Source: Entoloma clypeatum
Taxonomy: Eukaryota; Basidiomycota; Agaricomycetes; Agaricales; Entolomataceae
DNA length: 55,258 bases
Assembly (NCBI GenBank): GCA_963565915.1
Contig: CAUXFO010000011.1
Span: 1 to 55,258, forward strand
Reading direction: 5' to 3'
The stretch's first letter is position 1. Each line of letters opens with the position of its first letter. A model generated the notes under the pieces. The model saw only the letters and a list, made by a program, of their open reading frames with translations. It made no database searches and was not told the DNA's origin. Both the position numbers and the translations under genes were made by a program. Positions 41,594 to 51,900 of this stretch are shown here, piece after piece.

Positions 41594-41633
41594 AGGCACG
41601 TGCTACTATGAAACTTCATGGTGGCACGTGCCT
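41594..41633 (+). other. 19-bp RNA hairpin of the HHR module (R4)
   Basis: Forty nucleotides that fold on themselves. Seventeen Watson-Crick and two G.U pairs on the sense strand. Family c has a different hairpin (UUCG-type) at this place. Confidence 0.75.
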
Positions 41634-41731
41634 GTGATGGGCGCTGTCTGGGCAAGCGCCGTGTGGCGTCTTCCCTGTCACGCGACTGTCGGACTGTGTG
41701 TCGAAGTGAACAATAGGCAGAGTCAGCTGCC

Positions 41732-41761
41732 CCAGAGAACAATAGCGTTATTGTTCTCTGG
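41732..41761 (+). other. 13-bp RNA hairpin upstream of the ribozyme (R4)
   Basis: CCAGAGAACAATA, loop GCGT, exact complement. Same element as in L9. Confidence 0.8.
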
Positions 41762-41786
41762 CATGACTCAACCGATTGCCGTTTTC

Positions 41787-41849
41787 GGACCTGATGAGGC
41801 CTATAAAGGCCGAAATAGGATCCTGGACTTATCCCAAGTCCTATTGTCC
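41787..41849 (+). ncRNA. Hammerhead ribozyme (in R4)
   Basis: Complete 63-nt type I motif. Predicted cleavage between AUU and GUCC lies about 64 nt before the 3' end of the element. Confidence 0.88.
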
Positions 41850-41916
41850 ACATCGGCACACAGGCCCCTCAGTCGCACTCCTCCTCGCTGCGCTCGTCGT
41901 AGTGCTCCTCCCCTAA

Positions 41917-42604
41917 CCGGTTAACCCTAACCGGTTAAGGTTAGGCGAGTCCGCCCTTTGATAAGGCGCTGCTGTAGTACTGTAAATACTGCGCTTTGGG
42001 GAGTAGTACACGACTCGTACTCTGTTTGGTAATTGTAGAGCGTTACGCGACGAAGGTGACCCCCCGGTCATCCAAGTCACGTGATCCTTAGGTATCTTTT
42101 CACATTCGCTGATCGCCGTGATCGTTGATCACTGGGTCTTAAGACCGGTGTTCTGGGAACATCACATGCGATTCGGTCCACCCGGACCTCACCGGACCTT
42201 CGGTCCGTGATGGGGATTCCCCATAGCCTTACCTCTGGTTCTTATCGGGTCATCGGTTGCACCCTGCTTGATCTGGAGAAGGATCAGGCGCTCCTTCTTG
42301 TCTAGAAAGGGGTGCTCCCTAGATCCTGAAGTCCGATTTGGACATTGGTGAGTGCCGTGTGGTGTTTTTCTCTCACGGATGACAGTTCGTGTGAACGTGG
42401 TGGACAATAGGCGGAGTCAGTTGACCTGTAGAACAATAGTTCTATTGTTCTTCAGATGACTCAACCGATTGCCGTATTCGGACCTGATGAGGCCTTTAAA
42501 GGCCGAAATAGGATCCTGGACTTTCCCCAAGTCCTATTGTCCACTCGGCACAGGCCCCCCAGTCGCTTCCTTCCCTCCATCGTCCTTGGCGTTGGAAATA
42601 CTAC
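41917..42604 (+). mobile_element. PLE copy R5, 0.69 kb (family b)
   Basis: Starts within the embedded telomeric tract (CCGGTTAACCCTAACCGG) and continues like R1 to the family b tail. Sequence very close to R1. Confidence 0.85.
42480..42542 (+). ncRNA. Hammerhead ribozyme (in R5)
   Basis: Complete 63-nt motif. Confidence 0.85.
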
Positions 42605-42641
42605 CCCCTAACCCAATACTAACCCCTAACCCCTAACCCTA

Positions 42642-42720
42642 ATCCCAAGTCCTATTGTCCACATCGGCACACAGGCCCCTCAGTCGCACTCCTCCTCGCT
42701 GCGCTCGTCGTAGTGCTCCT
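42642..42720 (+). mobile_element. PLE copy R6, 79-bp 3' fragment (family a)
   Basis: Starts TCCCAAGT, the same point at which L1 ends in the other arm. Contains the 3' half of the ribozyme and the family a tail. Confidence 0.88.
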
Positions 42721-42737
42721 CCCCTAACCCCTAACCC

Positions 42738-42856
42738 CTGATGAGGCCTATAAAGGCCGAAATAGGATCCCGGACTTATCCCAAGTCCTATTGTCCACAT
42801 CGGCACACAGGCCCCTCAGTCGCACTCCTCCTCGCTGCGCTCGTCGTAGTGCTCCA
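42738..42856 (+). mobile_element. PLE copy R7, ~119-bp 3' fragment (family a)
   Basis: Begins at or one base into CTGATGAGG, the first strand of the hammerhead core, directly after CCCCTAACCCC. The GGAC strand of helix I is missing, so this copy cannot fold a complete ribozyme. It is the innermost telomere-flanked insert; CCCCTAACCCCTA follows, then unique DNA. Confidence 0.85.
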
Positions 42857-42869
42857 CCCCTAACCCCTA

Positions 42870-43117
42870 CACCAAACTCTAACATGTGACATGTGACACG
42901 TATTTTGATCAGTTTGTTTGGTTATGTATTGAATTTACTCAGCAAGGGATCTGGGATATCTGGGAGTATTGCAGATAGTATATACACAGTCTAAGCACCC
43001 TGTACCCCGTACTCTGCACCCTGCATCCAAACAAGCACCCAGGTGCAAAAGGTACAAAAGGTACAAGAATTCCCATATATAGCCAGAGGAAAGACTTGGA
43101 TCTGACCTTTATATATG
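42870..43117. other. Unique spacer between R7 and R8
   Basis: About 250 bp without telomeric or PLE sequence. Has short repeats (AACATGTGACATGTGACACG; two AAAGGTACA words) but no gene. Confidence 0.5.
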
Positions 43118-43597
43118 TAGGTGGTTTCCCGTAACTGTTCTTACATGTGACTGGGTATTGGTTAGTTTTCTTGTTGTGTGTCCTTCGGGATAACGGTCTT
43201 CGCCTTCAAAGATCTTCGGACTTTGATGTGGGAGCGATCCGTTATCTCGGTTCACTCGGATCTCACCCGGACCGTTGGTCCGTGATGGGGATTCCCCATA
43301 GCCTTACCTTTGCAGGGTCCTACTCGGGTCCTGTCTTGGCGAGCGCTATTGTGGCGTTTTCCTCTCACGACCTGTCAGGCGTGTGACGAAGTGGACAATA
43401 GGCGGAGTCAGCTGCCCAGAGAACAATAGTTCTATTGTTCTCTGAATGACTCAACCGATTGCCGTTTTCGGACCTGATGAGGCCTATAAAGGCCGAAATA
43501 GGATCCTGGACTTATCCCAAGTCCTATTGTCCACTCAGCACAGGCCCCACAGTCGCCCCCTTCCATAGTCCTTCTTTGTGAAGGAACTACTTCTGCC
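43118..43597 (+). mobile_element. PLE copy R8, detached 0.48-kb fragment
   Basis: Hammerhead-module sequence from GTAGGTGGTTTCCCG to a family c-like tail (CTTTGTGAAGGAACTACTTC), then GCCCCGGAATAAC without proper telomere repeats. It keeps the orientation of the array but no longer has CCCCTAA on either side. Probably the oldest insert in the right arm. Confidence 0.8.
43470..43532 (+). ncRNA. Hammerhead ribozyme (in R8)
   Basis: Complete core and helices despite the age of the fragment. The outer helix I strand reads CAGC in place of CGGC, so the outer segment is weakened. Confidence 0.78.
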
Positions 43598-43843
43598 CCG
43601 GAATAACATTAGGAACACCGTGCAAAAAATAAACTTCATAGACAGACCATAGGTCTAGATTTATTCTCCGAGTGAAAAGGTCAGTTTCGGATATAATTAT
43701 TGCAGTATAGGAAACTTGATACAGTACTGAATTACAAGCAAATGATGATAGCAAGTAGAATTAGATAGTTACGCCATCCTTAGATAGATATGGGGGTACA
43801 TAAGTAAACGACAATCCAATGAATTCATCCGATCGAACCTGTA
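43598..43843. other. Spacer / 3' flank of the zinc-cluster gene
   Basis: AT-rich, with AATAAA-like words on both strands. Likely contains the 3' UTR of the minus-strand gene that ends at 43844. Confidence 0.4.
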
Positions 43844-44529
43844 TCATGACCTATGTCGAGTTGCGCGACTTTCCAGGTAAGGCTGGACCGAGTGCGTGAT
43901 GTTGCTCATGTTGTTCAGATATGCGCCCCAATCATTGAGCCTAGAGTGGTACCCATCAGCTCCAATAACGAGAGGCGAGTGAGGAAAAACGTACTCAATC
44001 CCGGACGGCGTACTTGACCACATAGAATATACATCGTTGCTCAGCGAGGTCTGGAGATCCATCTCCATCCGTGAACCAGTACTCCACCCTGTCATGTTGC
44101 CAGTGCAAGGACCGGACGCGGGTAGATCGTTGGCGACCCCATAACCAGGAGCGTCGAAGTATGCAGCGCCGCTAGAACGACACGACGTCGGCGAGGGACC
44201 ACCGCGATGGCTCTGGAGGGCAGGAAAGGCGCGAGGGTCACCAACACCAGCCCCGGCTCCGGAGGACCCATAACTTTGTATCCCCGCCGCCGTCTGATGA
44301 AAGGCCATACCACTTGGGACACCAGAGTACGGCGACGGCGACGACGCCGCAGGGCTAGTTTGACCGAGCCCCAAATCTCCTACAAACGACTGTTCAGCCT
44401 GGAAGGTACTGTCGCCGATGTCAGGCGGCACCATCGATCCGGTCTGCGTCCAATACATTGACGAAGAGCCGCCGAAAGAGAAAGATGACGAAGGGAACCT
44501 CCCCAGCTCGGTGCTGTACACCGGCAGCT

Positions 44530-44561
<32 letters not shown>

Positions 44562-47529
44562 TGTTGTTGAAGCTGTCGGTGTCGATTCACCCGCCTTGAC
44601 CCCGACGTCACCCGCGGCAGGACGTCGACGGCAACTTGTCCCTCCACCGGTCCCTCTGGCGAAGAAGCAGAAAGCGGACTGGTGGTATATGTAGACGGAT
44701 CTGGCGACTCATACGGCGAAGTAGGCTGCGATGCTGGATAGTCCGCATCTCTTTGCCTCTTCTTACTCGGCGGAGACGGGGGGAGCGGTAGGTCGCCTGC
44801 GGAGGCCAGTTGCCGCACGATGTCCCTGTCATCTAAGGTTTAGCATCACCTCCATATTTGAATTTAAAGGACTTACCGGAGACGACCAGCAGAAGTCCAG
44901 CTACAGGGCACACGAGTATCAGGACTGAAAAGATTGAAAGGGCGTGAAAGGACATACCGACTCTCACAAACTTTGAGTGCATCCATGCATCGGTTCACAT
45001 CCGACATCTCCTTATTTGAGTCTGTAGTCAGACCGAAAGTCCTCCCGCACCACATGTTCAGAAGGAGGACGGTGGCAACTGTGAGGGCTGTGAGCTGTAC
45101 CGGCCATTGAGAGGGGCGTCAGCACAAAGCCGCGAAAAGGATGAGAGAAGGAACTCCGTGAAAATGTATAGGACGGTCGTGCCCCTACGTCCAAGCGCGA
45201 CCAAATCAAAAAATCGACACCCACCTCCAAATGCGGTAACATCCCAATACCTCTCTTCCTCTGGGCATCAAAGATATGGCTACATGCCCTTGCTGCATTG
45301 GTGCATATCGCAAGCGACGGAAACGTCGTCCTCGACGGCTTGTTCGGAGACGGGATGAACAGTCGGTGGATGAGGATTTGAACGTGGTAGTAGAGACCAT
45401 AGAGGAATGCGGACTGCTCGAAAAACTGGGCGTTTTGGCGGTTGGGATCCCAACGGACTAGAAGGAAACGAAGGTAGTAGGAGGGTTACAAAGCGACGGA
45501 CGAGGGCAGGCTCACGATAATCAGGGATGGAATCGACCCACTGGTTCAGAGTCGAGTCGAGGTCGGAGACAATCTGTTGTTCCCAATCTGGGCCGACGAG
45601 GCTGAGAAGGTCCTTGTTCTTATTCAACGAATACTGAAAGCGGAGGTCAGGTTACGCTGAGTGGCGCAGAGGAGGGAAGGCAAACCGTACGATTGTTCTC
45701 ATCAATGTTGCCAACACCTTGTTAAGTTTCAAACTTAGCACGAAGGCTGTAATCAATGATGGTTTTTCCTCTGGTTGTCTGAAGAAGACCTCGCCACTCT
45801 CAGACGAGAACCAGTACTCATCATCGCATTCGACTGGGAAGTCAAGGTCGAAGCTGTGATAAACCTCTGAGAACGTGACGTGGAAGGGGATGAAGCAAAC
45901 CCACTCTTCATCTTGGATCGCAGATGGCTGTCCCAAAGCGACGCTGATCTTGAGATCCAGGGACACAAGAACCCTGTATGTCCGAGATTGGTTGGATACG
46001 ACCAGACGTGCGAAGGCGATAACCTCACCAGAATGCCCGCTTCCACAACTCATCCTCGATGGTCATCCTCTGATTCCGTCGATGAACCCCGGCATCCTGC
46101 GCCTGTCTTATTCCGATCCCGACCATGATCCACGAATAATGTGGCGTAGATGTACCCTGGAGGTACTGGAAAGCAAGCTGAAAGCGACAGAATCAGTCGA
46201 AATTGAAGAAATGAGAGCGAGAACCACGCAACATACACAATGAAATTGCAGATCGTATAAAGATGCGCGCTCGCGATACGACCGCCTGTGCGCGTGCACC
46301 TGATGAAACCATTTCCACCCAGAGGACTGCCAGTCATCCACACCATCCAGCTTCACCCTTTGGTCGTCCGAGTAACGCGAGCCCACGGCACACACCAAGA
46401 GCAGAGTCTCCGCAAATCCGTTGTTCGTGAAATGGAGCCCCGCGGCGACAGACCCTTCGAACGTTGGACGGTGGAGGAGGGGCAGAAAGAGGTTGACGCT
46501 CGTGAAGTAATGGTTGATTAGAGACGCGAGGAGGTCTGGCGGGGGGAAGTTATAGTCGACTCTTCCGACTTCCTCGGTGGGGTTTTCCCACTGTTGAGAG
46601 AGACAGAATTAGGCCGATTAACAACGGCTAGAGGGGGGGGGGGGTCAACTCACGGGGTGGACGGACCAGAACTCTGGTCTGCGCGGTTGGGGGGAGCTGG
46701 CGCCCGCATAGGCCGCTTTGACTTCCAACGCCGTAGCTATCAGCCCAGCACAGCTCGCCTTTCCCAAGAATCGCGGCTCCTCGACAGAAAGTTTTGACAT
46801 TCCCTGTGTCATCTCATCGGCATCATCGCCTGCAGCGGGAGAGTCATCGTTATTGTTGGTAGCTCTGAGCGCGTGTCTGCTAACGCCTCGGATGAGGGTG
46901 GTGGCAATGTGGGAAGACGACGTTTGTTGGATGGCGGCGGCGGAGGTGGCGTTGATGGACCAGTCGTCATTTTCAGAGGCCTCTAGGTCTTTCAGAATTT
47001 TCTCGTTGGGGCAGATCTAATAGGAAGGGTCATCATTAGATTGACGCCCGAGGGTGGACACGAACCTTGCTGAGGAGGCTCTCAAGTTTTTCAAGTCGAT
47101 TCTCCAGCTGTTCTACATATCTGTGCGATGGGTTTTTTGAGACTGTATCTCGGGCTGTGGGGGTAGTAAGACTTACCCTTTCGAAGGCCCACGTTTCTAT
47201 ACAAGGTTGGTCAAAAATTCGCAAGCGAAGCGAGGAAGACGAACCTTTGCTGCTTCGAGATATGTGCACTCCAATGTATATGCCACGCAATTGGAGCACC
47301 TTTTCCCCGGCATTTTCCCGCCGTCACCTGCCACGATTGAATTTCTTTCCAAAGAACACGAGAAACACCAAGGCTTACATCGTACTGGTAACCTCTGGTC
47401 AGAGAAAGTAGAGACGTATTGAAACAAAAGCTTACTTTTCTTTCTCCTGCAGATGTCACATGCACGCTGTACGCGTCTCTTCTTCACGCTGATATTCTCG
47501 TCGTTGCATTCGTCTTCGTTGGAGGACAT
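43844..47529 (-). CDS. Zn(II)2Cys6 fungal-specific transcription factor (949 aa, 15 exons)
   Basis: Predicted exons: 47529-47436, 47384-47379, 47327-47245, 47196-47177, 47120-47066, 47016-46654, 46590-46237, 46177-46029, 45973-45905, 45853-45691, 45633-45516, 45457-45225, 45094-44958, 44900-44877, 44825-43844. All junctions are GT-AG and the phases agree throughout. The N-terminus has the zinc cluster (RACDICRRKKIRCDGG ... GKRCSNC ... ECTYLEAAK), then a linker and coiled coil (YVEQLENRLEKLESLLSK). The middle is the Fungal_trans homology region (DLLASLINHYFTSVNLFLPL, LHRPTFEGS, LQGTS, WIMVGIGIRQAQDAGVHRR, ISVALGQPSAIQDED, DFPVECDDEYW). The C-terminus is low complexity with polyproline and an NLS-like SKKRQRD. 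It is a DNA-binding regulator, related in type to XlnR/Xyr1-like proteins common in basidiomycetes; the target pathway cannot be told. It lies only ~1 kb from PLE sequence, so telomere position effects are possible. Confidence 0.88.
47379..47384 (-). other. 6-nt microexon of the zinc-cluster gene
   Basis: Minus-strand TACGAT, preceded by TTACCAG and followed by GTAAGC. The flanking introns are both 51 nt. Joined to the A that ends exon 1 and the GT that begins exon 3 it reads ATA CGA TGT, giving the Ile-Arg-Cys that contains the third zinc-ligand cysteine. Confidence 0.82.
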
Positions 47530-48931
47530 GTGTGTAACGGGCAAGGTTGGGAGTGAGGGATCGACTTCGCAAGCAATAATAAACGGCGATCATCTCGACT
47601 GTTGTCACCCCATCATTTCTTTCCCCTTCTGGTTCAAACTAACCCTGATGTTCGGCACCCGCCGACATGATCAATTGCCAGGTGTATTGTATATATGTAT
47701 GTACATCTGTCTCACATCTCCCAAATCGTCTTTTGGGCCGAGATTGAGTGTGTGACTCTCCCACCACGTTCTTCTGCCCTTCCGTTGGTGCAGGGACCGA
47801 ACCAAGATCTTTATCTTCCTGACCTGAATGAATGAATGAAAACCGTCTACACGGATCATTCACCTCTCGTGGCGCTTGAGTCCTGACTCAAAGAATTCGA
47901 ACAACCTATCATATGTAAGTACCATCCATTTCTTTTCACAGGGGGCTGACGAGAAGAGCATGTACATGATTACATAGCCCCTTCATTGACGGGTCTTTCT
48001 TTCCTCGGGAAATACCCGGAGATACTCACCATTCTCAGATTTCTCGCTCGGCCGCAACCCTTCCGTTTGGTAATAATATGAACCCTTTGCTTTGTTCCAA
48101 ATGCATATATCTCTGGAGAGAGAGGGAAACCAAATAGGGCGAGTCGTTGATCCTGTCATTATCTTCTCTGACCCCCCGTCTCACCCATCCACAACTGCTC
48201 GTGAGCATTGCGTGAACATATCAACTTCTATCGTGATACAATGACTGGGATCTTACCTGGGTCGTTATTGATCTAGATCTTACAGCGTACATACTCATTT
48301 GAATCACAGCGTACCATAGAACCCGCAGCGGTTCCGAAAAGGAAAAGTGCCTCTGCGTGTTCCTCGCGACTGGCTCCACGTGCAGGTGAAGTCTAATCCA
48401 TCAGACTTTTATTCCTCTCTAGTTCCACTACGCATGCGTACTACGTCGTTGGAAAGGGGCTCTGCCCGCTGACTCTGAAAGGGCTCCCATTCGGAATAAG
48501 ACTTTGCACAGCATCCTGACTTGTATCGTCATCCAAGTCGGTGACTATGTATTGTAAAGACCACAAGAAAAAGTATGCATACAGGTTCGACAGAGAGCTT
48601 ATTTATGTACATAACGAATCAACAGGCCGCCAGCCAACAGACGAGGATTGTACAACAATAATATAGTGTGATTATGATGCACAGAAACTGGAAAGCAACG
48701 GACTATGTACTCGATCAACAAGATATTCGAAAGGGAGCTCGGAACATTAACCAGAGTCGACGCAGCATATTAGGGACGTGGTTGGCAGGATAAGGTATTG
48801 GGGGTCAAGGAGGCGTGCGTGCAGCCAAGGAATTAGAAGGATAAGAGCCCAAGAAACCAGAGCAAAGGACCAAAATTCGAAACATATACGTAACCAAAGG
48901 GATTTGCGAGAAACCTTGAACGGACCTGAGC
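47530..48931. other. Intergenic: upstream region of the zinc-cluster gene, downstream of the GATA-N gene
   Basis: About 1.4 kb without a gene. Short frames (for example 47453-47755 plus, 48778-49197 plus) are antisense or low-complexity. Includes the promoter of the gene starting at 47529 and the 3' UTR of the gene ending at 48932. No specific control site identified. Confidence 0.5.
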
Positions 48932-51900
48932 TCACCACCCTGCATAGTGGAAATCATTCGCCCAGCTTTTGGTCCTCGCCAATGCCCGCCTTTCGTTCTC
49001 CGCGGGATCCAACACTTTCGGGGGCTCATCGCTCCTCTCCCCCGCCCTGTTCGCATCCGCGACACCTTTCCCCTTCTTCGCCGTCAACTGGACGGCATCC
49101 GACAACCCCGTCAACGGCTGTACTCCCCCACCCAGAACGTTCCCCCGCCTTACGGCGCCAGAGCCAGATGCATTCCCGCTCGAATTTGTGCGTCTGAAGC
49201 CCGTAACGTTGACCTTGCTGACTTGACGCTCCCATAGCAAGTTTCTCCGTAAGCTCTCAGACATCTCCGTCTGTAGCATCAGACGGCGCGTCGTGCGAGG
49301 CGTCGAGGGCGGCGCAGGCGGAGGGAGGTTGTACGGATGACCGACGGGAATGGGAGCTGGAGCAGCGCTTGCCGCGTGACGGACATACGACTGCTGCTGG
49401 AAGAGATGTGAAAGTTGTTGAGAGGTCCTATCGTGAGCCTGCTGCTGAGGTTGCCGAGACGACGAGCCCTGCCGATTCCCGTGCCCGTTTTCCACCCTTG
49501 TCTCAGCCCTCACCCACTCCGGCACAGGCTCGTGTTCCTCCTGCTCCTGCTTCCTCTCCCCTCCACCCGACCCTGCACTCTCATTCGTTCCCGTACTCGG
49601 CTTGATCCCCCTCCTCATCGCCAGCGCCTTCAGCTTTTCCTGTGCGACGCTCTTCGACAATAAAATCGAATTCTTCCCTTTCCCCTCCCCGCCCTCACCC
49701 TCGCTCTCACTCTCCGTATCCTCGAGTTCCTGGTCTGCAGGTCGTCCGCGAGGTCGGTAACCCCCATTCATCCCATTGCTCGTGGGGGAACGAAGGTTGC
49801 TCGTCGATCCTTGTTCGGTACCGTTCCCGCTTGCGTTGAGGCTGGCGTCGTCGCTCGTGGTCGCCTGAACCGCAACGACGCTCCCGACCTGCACCTGAGA
49901 AGCGACCGGAAGCGCCGCCGAACTCTTCGTCAACCTCAACCCAGGCGCACAAATACCACCCATCGGTGGAAGCCCTCGTGGCACGCGTGCCTCCCCACTC
50001 ACATGTCGTCTCGTCTGGGACTCCACTCCAGTGTTCGTAGGACGGAAGACATTTCCGCTTTCGTTCACCACTCGTGCTGCTCCTCCCTGACCTCCCCCAA
50101 AAGCAATCTCCTCGGAACTGAAGCCCCTCCTGTACGGATGTCCAACGGGGAATATTCTCGGGTCAGGATTCATGAGCTGTGTCAGAAGTCCGACGCTCTT
50201 GGATCTCATGGCAGCGAGCTGCTCAGAGCTCGGGACCGGTTTCCTCACGAACATATCGCGGATGCGCTCGGCCTCGAGTGCCGCCTGTTCGATAGTGTGT
50301 TGGGCACGTCGTGCCTGAGCCTCGGCCTGCAGGCGTTTCGCGGTGCGAGGCGGCTGTTGATGCTGCTGCTGCTGAATATGGTGGTGGTGCGGTTGGGCTT
50401 GATATTGTTGCTTCATTCGTCCCCCAATGCCCCCACTCGTCCCGTGCTTTTGAAGCGACTGTATCGACGAGGACCCACCAGAGACCTTCCGCACGGTAGG
50501 CCTCTCTTCTTCGCCACTCATCTCTTCGCTGGCCCAATCTCCATCATCATCCTCATTCCCTCCAGCATGAACGATCTTCTTTCCACTCGCGGAGACAACA
50601 GCGGCGGCTTCTTCAGCAACAGGAGACACCACCCCTCTCGACTCCCCTTCACTGTTGGCATCCGTATCGGTCTCCGTCTCATAGTCGTCTGAGTCGTCCG
50701 TGGCAAGGACGAGGCGCCGTGTCTGCGGCTGCTGAGGTGGCAGAGCTGATCCTGGTTGCGGTGCGCGTACAGGTACAAGAGTACTCAGCAACGAGGTACG
50801 AGGCAAATGTGGGGGCGCAGGGCGCAGCCCCTGAATCGTCTGCGTCTTCTTCGCGGTATCAGACCCGCTCCCAACGCTCTTGGCACGCGAGTGTGAGCCA
50901 GTTGCACTCCCCTCGTCAGAACCCGATCCGACGTTGAAGGTCCTCGCCTTCTCCTTCCCTTTCCCTCCTGCACCGGACCCCCCTCCGTGATTAGCGTGCC
51001 CAGCCCCGACGACACGCCCCGCAGATAACGTCCTCCTGACACCGACCACAGCCAAACCCGGCCTCTTCCCGGCACTCCTCGTCGCCCCATGCACTGCCGC
51101 CCTCTTCGTCCTCTCTGTCACATGCGCCCCGCCAGCTGCAGCTCCTCCCGTCGCATCCACAGGACTGTCCAGAGCGTCTCCAGTCGTCGTCGTCGTCATC
51201 GTCAGCCCGCCGACGCCACGACCACCAGGACTTCTGCTCCTGCTGGTGCTCTTACTCTTGGTTCGCTCGATTGGTCCGGTCGTAGTGGACCTCGCTGTGC
51301 CCTTTGTCCGGCTCCTCGCACCACCTACGCTCCTGTTCTGCGCCGTGTTGTCCCCAGCCGGTGCACTAGACGTACTCGACTTCCCCGCATGATCACGACT
51401 GGCTCGAGACGTGGGAGCAGGTTGGTGGGGATGCGCGGGTTTGGAAGGGTGAGGAGACGGAGGGTCGACGTCAATGTGAGGTTCTGCAGTGGCCGCAGCG
51501 TGGATCTCCCTCCCGGTTATGGCGGTATCCAGCCTCGGTGCGCTCGTCTCCGTAATACCCGAGAAGGAGCTCTCGGAAGGGGTCAACAGACCTCCAGCGT
51601 CGTCGGTCAACACCGGCTCCAACTCCTCGGGCCCGCGTGGGCCCAAACGCGGCGTTGCAGGCGGTGTGGGATGGGGTGTCGCTCCCGGCGTGGGTTGGAC
51701 AATCACAAGTCTTGGAAGCAATGGATGGCTGGTTGGCGTCGGCGCCGCGGACAGGGATGGGGAAGTCGTAGCGTGGTTCTGAAATGGTACAGGGGATGGC
51801 AAGCATGGAGGTGTGACGATGACTCCACCGGGGGCTTGGAGTGTGGGAGGCGTGCCGGTTTCCCGGTGCGGTGGCTGTGGAGGCGAATGCGGGGCACTTT

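Larger units (their letters stand above)
37126..41909 (+). mobile_element. PLE copy R4, 4.8 kb, apparently full length (family a tail)
   Basis: Begins CTTGACTGG after CCCCTA, matching the 5' end of L9, and ends ...GTGCTCCT before CCCCTAACC. ORF1 and the first half of RT are diverged from L9, whereas RT from the B motif onward, the UTR and the module are nearly identical to L9. This indicates a mosaic. All coding frames are intact. Confidence 0.9.

Noticed and set aside
42738..42856. A sixteenth complete hammerhead in R7
   Set aside because: The 5' strand of helix I is missing because the insert starts at the core. The remaining sequence cannot form the full motif.
46718..47020. 100-codon plus-strand frame and neighbours in 45.3-47.8 kb
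   Set aside because: Antisense to well-supported exons of the zinc-cluster gene.
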